From contig JAQSXN010000017.1 in assembly GCA_029256665.1 (NCBI GenBank), positions 1-15,012 on the forward strand: a DNA stretch of 15,012 nt, given 5' to 3'. The position numbers and the translations under genes were made by a program. Numbering within the stretch: position 1 is the first letter of the stretch; every line of letters starts with the position of its first letter. The notes beneath the pieces were generated by a model. It did not search any database, was not told where the DNA came from, and saw only the letters and a program-made list of their open reading frames with translations. The DNA is from Paenibacillus sp. (GTDB lineage Bacteria; Bacillota; Bacilli; Paenibacillales; Paenibacillaceae). Positions 1 through 6,816 of the stretch are shown piece after piece.

Positions 1-555
1 TTGTATTTGCTCTTTATCGCGCTCAACCATATTTTCCGAAAGCTCGTCGTCAAGAAAGGCGAGTCGGATGCCGACAAGGCAAGCGGCAAGGAGAAGAAGA
101 AGAGCGGTTTCTGGATGACGGTATTCAAGGTGGAAGTGGCGGATATCGCGTTCGCGATCGATTCCATTCTCGCGGCGGTAGCGCTGGCCGTGGCATTGCC
201 CGCATCGGGCTTGCCGAAGATCGGCGGCATGGACGGCGGCCACTTCGCGGTCATATTCATAGGCGGCTTCATTGGTCTTCTCATTATGCGTTTCGCGGCT
301 ACATTGTTCGTCAAGCTGCTCGAAAGCAGACCCGGTCTTGAAATTGCGGCGTTCTGCATCGTGGGCTGGGTCGGCGTCAAGCTGGCGGTCCATACGCTCG
401 CGCATCCGTCGCTGCACGTCATTCCGCACGACTTTGCCGAATCGACCGGTTGGAAGCTTACGTTCTACGCCGTACTGATCATTATTGCGCTTACGGGCTG
501 GTTCTTGTCGAGCAGCAAAGAAGGTAAAGACAAAAAAGCCGTCAAAGCGGTATAA
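1..555 (+). CDS. TerC family integral membrane protein, C-terminal part (5' end outside window)
   Basis: The reading frame is open from the first base and stops at TAA 553-555, leaving 184 residues. TerC/YkoY-type proteins are usually about 220-270 residues, so the N-terminus probably lies upstream and the TTG at position 1 is likely internal. About four or five hydrophobic segments are visible. One carries VEVADIAFAIDSI, the acidic membrane motif typical of TerC proteins. A charged Lys/Asp/Glu-rich cytoplasmic loop lies near residues 18-34 and the C-terminus is Lys-rich. In Bacillus, TerC homologues (YceF/YkoY) are linked to manganese export and, as I recall, to metalation of secreted enzymes. 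The specific ion here is inferred from the family. There is no terminator before tdk, so the two genes may be cotranscribed. Confidence 0.85.
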   Translation: MYLLFIALNHIFRKLVVKKGESDADKASGKEKKKSGFWMTVFKVEVADIAFAIDSILAAVALAVALPASGLPKIGGMDGGHFAVIFIGGFIGLLIMRFAATLFVKLLESRPGLEIAAFCIVGWVGVKLAVHTLAHPSLHVIPHDFAESTGWKLTFYAVLIIIALTGWFLSSSKEGKDKKAVKAV

Positions 556-592
556 TAATATCCACGTTTAAGGACAGTGGAGGAGATCGCGT

Positions 593-1186
593 TTGGCACA
601 GCTTTATTACAAATACGGTACGATGAACAGCGGAAAGTCGTTCGAAATCATAAAGGTCGCCCATAATTACGAAGAGCAGGGCAAGCCGGTCCTGATCTAC
701 TCGCCGTCCGTAAGCGCCAGGGGCAGCGTGGAACGGGTGGGCTCCCGGGTCGGCTTTGAACGGGAAGCGATTCCCGTATCCGAAGATATGAACATGTACG
801 ACAGCGTTAAAGAACGAATGGCGGCTTCGGGCAGAATTTATTGCGTGCTCATCGACGAAGCGCAGTTCCTGAAGCGCCATCACATTCTGGAGCTTACGCA
901 GGTGGTGGACGAGCTTAACGTGCCGGTTATGGCGTTCGGGCTTAAGAACGACTTCCAGAACCGGCTGTTCGAAGGCAGCTACAATCTGCTCGTCCACGCG
1001 GACAAAATCGAGGAGATCAAAACGATCTGCTGGTATTGCGACCGCAAGGCGACGATGGTCATCCGCTTCCGCGACGGCGAACCCGTCAATTCCGGCGAGC
1101 AGATCCAGATCGGCGGCAACGAGGATTACAAGCCGGTGTGCCGGAAGTGTTACAACCGGGCGTTTCAACCATCGTCACATGCCTAA
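593..1186 (+). CDS. tdk: Thymidine kinase (type II, zinc-binding)
   Basis: This 197-residue protein phosphorylates thymidine to dTMP with ATP in the pyrimidine salvage pathway and acts in the cytosol. A Walker A loop GTMNSGKS lies at residues 9-16 and a Walker B segment VLIDEAQF near residues 84-91. The lasso region near the C-terminus has CWYC and CRKC pairs that form the structural zinc site. Length fits the bacterial TK1-like family (about 190-210 residues). The start is TTG at 593, chosen because GGAGGAG (579-585) sits 7 bases upstream and MAQLYYKYG matches the expected N-terminus. It lies 37 bases after the TerC gene without a terminator and is followed by a strong terminator. All family residues I can check appear intact. 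Confidence 0.95.
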   Translation: MAQLYYKYGTMNSGKSFEIIKVAHNYEEQGKPVLIYSPSVSARGSVERVGSRVGFEREAIPVSEDMNMYDSVKERMAASGRIYCVLIDEAQFLKRHHILELTQVVDELNVPVMAFGLKNDFQNRLFEGSYNLLVHADKIEEIKTICWYCDRKATMVIRFRDGEPVNSGEQIQIGGNEDYKPVCRKCYNRAFQPSSHA

Positions 1187-1270
1187 ATGACGGTGGCAGT
1201 CCGCTTGGCAAAGGCAAATAGAAAGATGGAAAAGCGGAGGCATTGGAGAGCGAAAGTTAAAAAAATTTAA
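1187..1270 (+). CDS. Possible 27-residue basic peptide overlapping the tdk stop context
   Basis: An ATG directly abuts the tdk stop (TAAATG, 1184-1189) and opens a 27-codon frame ending at TAA 1268-1270, before the terminator. The peptide is very basic (MTVAVRLAKANRKMEKRRHW at its N-terminus, then more Arg/Lys). There is no Shine-Dalgarno sequence, so it could only be made by re-initiation after tdk. I do not recognise it, and A-rich sequence gives Lys codons by chance, so this is a weak candidate. Confidence 0.2.
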   Translation: MTVAVRLAKANRKMEKRRHWRAKVKKI

Positions 1271-1291
1271 ACTTATAGGAAGACAGCAAGC

Positions 1292-1331
1292 AGGCCGCCC
1301 TCGTTTACAAGACGGGGAGCGGCCTTTTTTT
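1292..1331 (+). terminator. Rho-independent terminator after tdk
   Basis: The left arm 1292-1304 pairs with 1312-1325 to give 13 base pairs with one bulged A (1318) and a 7-base loop TTACAAG. It is followed by seven T residues (1325-1331). It should end the TerC-tdk transcript and insulate the secreted-enzyme operon downstream. Confidence 0.92.
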
Positions 1332-1589
1332 GTGTGCAAAGGATTATATTTCGTAAGAAAAATAGGACTTTCATCCAAAAGATAAAGAATCTTTAGAATC
1401 ATTATAAATACAATAATTAACAAATTTAATTTATGTAAATTTAGAATGTAATTGTTTTGTAAAAATAATATACCCGATTATATCGAATTTACATTTAAAA
1501 AACTTCTAATTCATTGAGTGTGATAGAGCGAGTCGATATACTTGGAGATGTTGCAAAAATACATAGATCATGTGGTAGGAGGAAGAGAA
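1332..1589 (+). promoter_or_regulatory. AT-rich leader of the secreted-enzyme operon, probable promoter region
   Basis: This gene-free stretch changes abruptly from GC-rich coding sequence to very AT-rich DNA (about 1332-1500). It must carry the promoter of the operon starting at 1590, because a terminator precedes it. No canonical sigma-A promoter stands out. The best weak pair is TTGTTT (1452-1457) and GATTAT (1476-1481) with an 18-base spacer. A 9-base inverted repeat, ATGTAAATT (1433-1441) and AATTTACAT (1486-1494), brackets it and could be an operator, but such matches are common in AT-rich DNA. Isolated Pho-box-like hexamers occur (TTAACA 1417-1422, TTTACA 1488-1493) without the tandem 11-base spacing of a real Pho box. 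Confidence 0.4.
1577..1582 (+). promoter_or_regulatory. Ribosome binding site fixing the TTG start at 1590
   Basis: A perfect AGGAGG lies 7 bases before TTG 1590-1592. It favours this start over the in-frame upstream ATG codons at 1542 and 1548, and it places the signal peptide at the N-terminus. Confidence 0.85.
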
Positions 1590-4500
1590 TTGAAACCGAA
1601 TGGGAGCAAGACAAAAACAAGCCGTCTGATTTGGGTGCTGTTGTGCGCGCTGCTTATATGGCCGGCGCCGGCGCCGGGACTGAACGAACGGGCGGAAGCC
1701 GCGCCCGACGGGGATACGCTGATCGCCATGGACGGCGTCTGGACGTACCAAGATGACGGGTCCAATCAGCGGACGGCTTGGCGAGACGCGGAATTCGACG
1801 ATGCGGACTGGAATTCCGGGGCGGCCCCGCTGGGATACGGAGGCGCCTTGCCTTTGGCGACGCAAATCCAATATGGCTCCGACGAGGGCAAGAAGCCGAT
1901 CACGGCGTATTTTCGCCATGAATTTACGATAGAGGACGCGACGTCCGTCAAACAGCTGACGGCCAAGCTCATCAGAGACGACGGGGCGGTCGTCTATCTG
2001 AACGGCAATGAAGTATATCGCGCCAATATGCCGGCGGGACCGATCGCCTACAACACCCCCGCGGTCGCTGCCGTCAACACGGAACGCACGGAATATGAAT
2101 TCTCTATTGACCCTTGGTTGCTCGAGGACGGCGACAACGTCATGACCGTCGAGGTTCATCAGAATGCGGCGAGCAGCTCCGACCTGTTCTTCTCGATGCA
2201 GTTGACGGGATTGCCGACGCCTCCGGCCAAGGATAGGGGGCTTTATGCCGAGTATTACACCAACAAAGGACCATCCGGCAACTTCGCATACGACGAACGG
2301 AAGGCAACGACGGTGGACGCCTCCATCAACTTCGCGGATTTGAATCCCGTTCTTGGCAGGATGACCGGCAGAGAGGATACCGCCAGCGTTCGCTGGACGG
2401 GACAAATCGCGGCTCCGACGACGGGAGACTATACGTTCTACCTGAAGGGGGATAACGGCTTCCGTCTCTGGATCGGCGATATGGACACTCCGCTCATCGA
2501 TTTCTGGGAGGACAAATACGACGAGGAAAAGACTAGCCGCGCGATCACCCTGGAAGGCGGACGGAAATACGATTTCAAAATCGAATTTTTCGAAAACTTC
2601 GGCGGCGCCAACCTGTATTTGAACTGGGCGGGACCAGGCATCACCAAACAAATCGTGCCGGCAAGCGCGTTTTATTTGCCGGAGAGCTATGTTGGACCGA
2701 TCGGAGGGAAAGCAAGGGCAGCGGGCAATGCCGTCGATCTGAAGTTCTCGCATGAACTGGCCGCGCTTCCTGCCGACCTGAAGAACCATCTGAGCGTCGA
2801 TGCCGGCGGCAAGTCGATTGCTATCGAGAAAGCGGAGATCAGCGCACTCGATTCCTCGATCGTCCGCGCGGAGCTGGCGGAGAACGTCATTGCCGGACAA
2901 GCTTTATCGGTCCGATATGACGGTGAAGGAGACCTGAAATCAAGCGACGGACAAGATATGAATTCGTTCGTATTCGCCATCGAGAACGCCTCGATGCAGC
3001 TGGATTATTCGCCAGTCGCGATCGCGATGTCGCTGCACGGCAGCGCGAAGACGAATCGTTCGTTCGCCTGGTACACGAATTACGACTACCCGGACGACGC
3101 TCCCGATAACGCGAGAGACAGCATCGTGGAAGTCGTGCCCGCGAGCGAAACCTTCGATTCCCCTAACAAGCTTCGGTTCGAGGGCGAGTCGCAGGTGCTT
3201 CAAAACTTAAAATACAACAATTCAACCACCATCTCGTTTATCGGGCACAAGGCGCTGGTAGAAGGCTTGACGCCTGGAACGACTTACAAGTACAGACTCG
3301 GCAGCGACGGCAACTGGAGCGAGACGGGGTCGTTCGTAACGGAAGCGGAGAACGAGAAGGAGTACGAATTCCTGTATTTGACGGACTCTCAGGGCGGAAA
3401 TAGCGGGGATTACGAAGTGTGGGCCGATACGCTTGGCCAAGCGGTCGGCAATTATCCGAATTCGCAATTCCTTATTATGACCGGCGACATGGTAGATGCG
3501 GGTGCGCTGGAATACCAATGGTTGGATTATTTCGGCAAGCCGCAACAAACATTGCTTAACCTGCCGATCATGGCGGCGGTAGGCAATCACGAAGGTCCTT
3601 ATAACGACAACTATTATTATCACTTCAATTATCCGAACGATCAGATCGACGATCCGCTTCCCCCGGGCAGCGTGTATTCCTACGATTACGGCGACGCCCA
3701 CTTCATGATTCTCAACACGATGGACATGGGATGGGACGCGAGGCAACGCGAAGCGTTCCAGCAGCAGATCGAATGGCTGCGCCGCGAAGTGGCGGGCACG
3801 GACAAGAAGTGGAAGGTCGTCGCGTTCCACAAGGCGATCTATTCCGTTGGCGGACACTCCAAGGAAACCGAGATTTACGAGCTGAGGGACATGCTGTATC
3901 CGGTGTTCGACGAGCTTGGCATCGACGTCGTTCTGCAGGGGCACGACCATTCGTTTGTCAGAACGCACCAAATGTACGGCGACAAGGCGGTACTCGACGT
4001 GGAGAAGGACGAGAACGGCAACCCCCTGAATCCGAAAGGCACGTTGTACATGATCAACAACGCCGCGGGCACGAAGTATTACGATGTTCGGAACGACATC
4101 GACGACTATTACAGCGCCGTGAAGGAGCAGCCGAAGAAGCCGATCTACTCGGGCATCACCATGACTGATGACAGCTTTACGATCGAATCCTACCGTTCCG
4201 GCGAAGCCAATCCTTTCGATACGTACACGATCGTCAGGGACGACAGCAAGCCGGCCGCGGTTACAAGTCCTTCGGGGGGATTGGACGGCAACGGGGACGT
4301 ATCGTTGTCCTGGAGCATGCCGGATGATCCCAAGGAGCGGGAGAAGATCAGAGGCTTCCGAATCTACGAGACTAGCGGCAAGCTCGGGCGCAATTGGAGC
4401 CTGTACGTCCCCGCCGTCAAAGGACAAACGGACTACAGCCAATCGATCGAAGGCGCCGATCCGGACGTAACGTACGAGTTCGCGATCCGGGCGGTCGACG

Positions 4501-5108
4501 AGCGCAACAACTCGGACGAGGTTAAGACGACCGTGAAGGGAGACCGGATCGCATCGCCTTCGGCGCCTGCCGTGGACGACGGCTACAATCGGTTCGGCTG
4601 GAATAACGTGCCTGGCTTCGATTCGCTAACGGATTATGAATTCACGCTTGACGGCGGCGAAAGCTGGGCGGATGTAACGGCGAAGCCGCTCATGATCGGC
4701 GATGCCGACTATGAGACCGGCGCGGTTGGCGTACGCGTCAAGGCGGATGCAGGAGCTGGACGAGAAGCGGGAATTCCGTTGTTCTCCGACAAGCCGTTTA
4801 CCGTGAACAGCGTACATGACATATATTCGATCACCGGCAGCCTGAAACGGGACGAGGGCCTGCATATCGAAGCCACGGTCAAGCGTAGGGCCGATTACGA
4901 CGGTCCCGCCTATGCGGTATTCCAACTGATGGATGGCAACACGCCCATTCTCATTAACGCCGTGCCGATCAAGCGGGATGAAGTCAAGCTGACCCAGCGT
5001 TTCAATGTCAAGGGAGACAACTATAAAGTACGCGCATTCGTGTTCGATTCGTTCGACAGCGAATCCTTGGCGCCGGTAAGTTTGGCAAGAACGGTCGAGT
5101 TCAAGTAA
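1590..5108 (+). CDS. Secreted multimodular metallophosphoesterase (purple acid phosphatase-like)
   Basis: This is a 1172-residue exported protein expected to hydrolyse phosphate esters outside the cell. A signal peptide spans about residues 1-36 (basic start, hydrophobic LIWVLLCALLIWP, then AEAA). After it come a galactose-binding-like module (about 46-213, here module A), a PA14 domain (about 218-363), an Ig/SwmB-like segment (about 369-470), a PAP-type N-terminal fibronectin fold (about 476-590), the calcineurin-like catalytic domain (about 595-880), FN3 (about 888-985) and a C-terminal module B (about 990-1172). Metal-site motifs are D599-S-Q601, G632-D633, GNHE 665-668, H747 and GHDH 784-787. 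The first motif has Gln where DxH or GDxG families differ, so metal content is uncertain. PA14 domains often bind glycans. It is the first gene of a three-gene block, and modules A and B recur in the GH92 protein two genes downstream. The substrate is not proven; phosphorylated glycan is inferred from the operon. Confidence 0.88.
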   Translation: MKPNGSKTKTSRLIWVLLCALLIWPAPAPGLNERAEAAPDGDTLIAMDGVWTYQDDGSNQRTAWRDAEFDDADWNSGAAPLGYGGALPLATQIQYGSDEGKKPITAYFRHEFTIEDATSVKQLTAKLIRDDGAVVYLNGNEVYRANMPAGPIAYNTPAVAAVNTERTEYEFSIDPWLLEDGDNVMTVEVHQNAASSSDLFFSMQLTGLPTPPAKDRGLYAEYYTNKGPSGNFAYDERKATTVDASINFADLNPVLGRMTGREDTASVRWTGQIAAPTTGDYTFYLKGDNGFRLWIGDMDTPLIDFWEDKYDEEKTSRAITLEGGRKYDFKIEFFENFGGANLYLNWAGPGITKQIVPASAFYLPESYVGPIGGKARAAGNAVDLKFSHELAALPADLKNHLSVDAGGKSIAIEKAEISALDSSIVRAELAENVIAGQALSVRYDGEGDLKSSDGQDMNSFVFAIENASMQLDYSPVAIAMSLHGSAKTNRSFAWYTNYDYPDDAPDNARDSIVEVVPASETFDSPNKLRFEGESQVLQNLKYNNSTTISFIGHKALVEGLTPGTTYKYRLGSDGNWSETGSFVTEAENEKEYEFLYLTDSQGGNSGDYEVWADTLGQAVGNYPNSQFLIMTGDMVDAGALEYQWLDYFGKPQQTLLNLPIMAAVGNHEGPYNDNYYYHFNYPNDQIDDPLPPGSVYSYDYGDAHFMILNTMDMGWDARQREAFQQQIEWLRREVAGTDKKWKVVAFHKAIYSVGGHSKETEIYELRDMLYPVFDELGIDVVLQGHDHSFVRTHQMYGDKAVLDVEKDENGNPLNPKGTLYMINNAAGTKYYDVRNDIDDYYSAVKEQPKKPIYSGITMTDDSFTIESYRSGEANPFDTYTIVRDDSKPAAVTSPSGGLDGNGDVSLSWSMPDDPKEREKIRGFRIYETSGKLGRNWSLYVPAVKGQTDYSQSIEGADPDVTYEFAIRAVDERNNSDEVKTTVKGDRIASPSAPAVDDGYNRFGWNNVPGFDSLTDYEFTLDGGESWADVTAKPLMIGDADYETGAVGVRVKADAGAGREAGIPLFSDKPFTVNSVHDIYSITGSLKRDEGLHIEATVKRRADYDGPAYAVFQLMDGNTPILINAVPIKRDEVKLTQRFNVKGDNYKVRAFVFDSFDSESLAPVSLARTVEFK

Positions 5109-5132
5109 CGGGATGAAAGCGAGGACAATACG

Positions 5133-6794
5133 TTGAAAACATATATAGCGGGCATCTTGGTGCTCCTGATGATGCTTCCTTCGCTGCAAGTCTACGCGGC
5201 GCAGGACTTCGCGCTGGCGCTCAGCGCGAAGGAAGTCAAACGCGGCGGCGAGATCGTCGTATCCGGAACGGCGCCTGACGACGCGAGCGACGTATCCGTG
5301 AAGATCGTCAGCCCGAATGGAACGGTATTTTATCTGGAGGCGGCGACGCCCGATAGCGGACGTTACTCCGTTAACGTAATCATACCGACTCAGGCGGAAT
5401 TCGCGCCATACGGCGAATATACGGTCGCTGCCGGTCATCGCACGCTGCAGAAGACTTCGAAGTTTGCCGTAGTTGAACAGCTTGGCGGCGAAGACGGCGG
5501 AGACGGGGACGAGGGCGGAGACGGGGACGAGGGCGGAGACGGGGAAGACGGTGGAAACGGGGATGACGGCGGCAATAACGGCGGCGGGAATCCTGCCCCG
5601 GGTAACGACGTTATTCCTCCGAATGCTGGACAGGTTAGCCGAGGCACCGTGAAGCCTGAGCTCGGCTCTAATGGATATTATATTGCCGGCCGCACTACGC
5701 TGGGTGATGCTTTGAACGGCGCTGGCGATTCCGTCACGATCGAGCTGCCGGCATCGGCAGCGGAGCGCGGGGATTCCTTGGAATTTCCAGCACAATCGCT
5801 TAAAGCGATTGAAGAAGGCAAGAAAAATATCATTCTTAACTCCGGCGGCCTGAGCATGACCTTCCCGGCGGGAAGCATCGGTACTTACGGCACGGGCGAT
5901 TCCCGCATCCGCATTACGGTAAATACATCGTGGACGAGCGAGGCTCAAGATATCGTTGAGCGTTCTATTGCCTCCAACGAAAGCCTGCACCAAGTAGGAA
6001 TGGCACTGTCGGTCGTCATCGAGCTGGTGAACGCTGACGGTACGACGGAGATTCACGAGATGAAGCATCCAGTAACCGTGTCGCTTAAGCTTACTGTGGA
6101 GCAGGAGAACAAACTGCGTCTCAATCTGGCCGGCATCTACGATGTAGACGGCACGCAAGCGACTTATGTTCGAGGCTTCGCAAACAATGGCGTATTCACG
6201 TTCGACGCGGAGCACTTCTCCTATTATGCCGTTCTGGAATACGACAAACGTTTTGTCGATATGGCCAATCACTGGGCCGAGATCTCCGTACAATCTCTGG
6301 CGGCTCAATATATCGTGACTGGCGTGGACGAGCTTCACTATATGCCGGAGAACATCATCAAACGCGCCGACTTCGCGACCATGCTGGTTAGATCCCTGGA
6401 CTGGAAGGGCGCCGACATGCCAGAAGCTACAAAATCGGCGTTCACCGATGTGGACATGGACAGCTACTACGGCAACGCCGTTGGCATCGCCGCAGAGCTT
6501 GGCATCGTTACCGGCTACAACGGCAAGTTCAGACCGAACGACTTGATTACAAGGGAAGAAGCTGCAGTGGCGCTTGCTCGAGCATTGCCTTCTTTCGACC
6601 TTGATGCCGCACAAGGCTCGCCTTCCTTCGGCGACCAAGACGACATCTCGGCTTGGGCCGTGGAATCCGTGCGCGAAGCATGGGCGACCGGTCTGATTAA
6701 AGGCGACGACAAAGGCAATTTCAATCCGAAGCGCACGCTGACGCGGGCTCAGGTAGCGGCCATGATGGACCGGGCGCTGAACCAACAATCGTAA
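5133..6794 (+). CDS. S-layer-homology (SLH) domain cell-surface protein
   Basis: This 553-residue exported protein is expected to sit on the cell wall. It starts at TTG 5133 behind GAGGA (5121-5125), 24 bases after the phosphoesterase stop. A signal peptide ends near YAA (about residue 23). A beta-rich Ig-like domain follows (about 25-113), then an acidic Gly/Asp/Glu-rich linker (about 117-160) and a domain of unknown function (about 170-370). Three C-terminal SLH repeats follow (about 374-420, 437-485, 499-549). Their TRAE-type motifs read KRAD, TREE and TRAQ. SLH triplets bind pyruvylated secondary cell-wall polysaccharide in Paenibacillus and Bacillus. No catalytic motif is visible. Neither flanking enzyme has SLH repeats, so this protein may be a surface anchor or scaffold for them; that role is inferred only from position. 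Confidence 0.9.
   Translation: MKTYIAGILVLLMMLPSLQVYAAQDFALALSAKEVKRGGEIVVSGTAPDDASDVSVKIVSPNGTVFYLEAATPDSGRYSVNVIIPTQAEFAPYGEYTVAAGHRTLQKTSKFAVVEQLGGEDGGDGDEGGDGDEGGDGEDGGNGDDGGNNGGGNPAPGNDVIPPNAGQVSRGTVKPELGSNGYYIAGRTTLGDALNGAGDSVTIELPASAAERGDSLEFPAQSLKAIEEGKKNIILNSGGLSMTFPAGSIGTYGTGDSRIRITVNTSWTSEAQDIVERSIASNESLHQVGMALSVVIELVNADGTTEIHEMKHPVTVSLKLTVEQENKLRLNLAGIYDVDGTQATYVRGFANNGVFTFDAEHFSYYAVLEYDKRFVDMANHWAEISVQSLAAQYIVTGVDELHYMPENIIKRADFATMLVRSLDWKGADMPEATKSAFTDVDMDSYYGNAVGIAAELGIVTGYNGKFRPNDLITREEAAVALARALPSFDLDAAQGSPSFGDQDDISAWAVESVREAWATGLIKGDDKGNFNPKRTLTRAQVAAMMDRALNQQS
5496..5585 (+). repeat. 18-base tandem repeat encoding the acidic Gly/Asp linker
   Basis: The unit GGCGGAGACGGGGACGAG occurs perfectly twice (5496-5513, 5514-5531). 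Three progressively diverged copies follow (5532-5549, 5550-5567, 5568-5585). Each unit encodes six residues (G-G-D-G-D-E type), so slippage would change linker length without shifting frame. The acidic Asp/Gly composition could bind Ca2+, but no defined Ca-binding loop consensus is matched. Confidence 0.85.
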
Positions 6795-6816
6795 GGAACG
6801 GGAGCAGGAGGAAAAC

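Noticed and set aside
1410..1495. Pho box upstream of the phosphatase operon
   Set aside because: TTAACA- and TTTACA-like hexamers exist, but not as direct repeats at 11-base spacing; the region is so AT-rich that such hexamers are expected by chance.
1506..4442. Long minus-strand open frames of about 400-460 codons opposite the phosphoesterase
   Set aside because: They are antisense to a gene with clear domains, have no ribosome binding site or recognisable motif, and reflect GC-rich codon bias.
5496..5585. CRISPR-like or regulatory DNA repeat
   Set aside because: Units are adjacent without spacers and in frame with the coding sequence; they are an amino-acid linker repeat.
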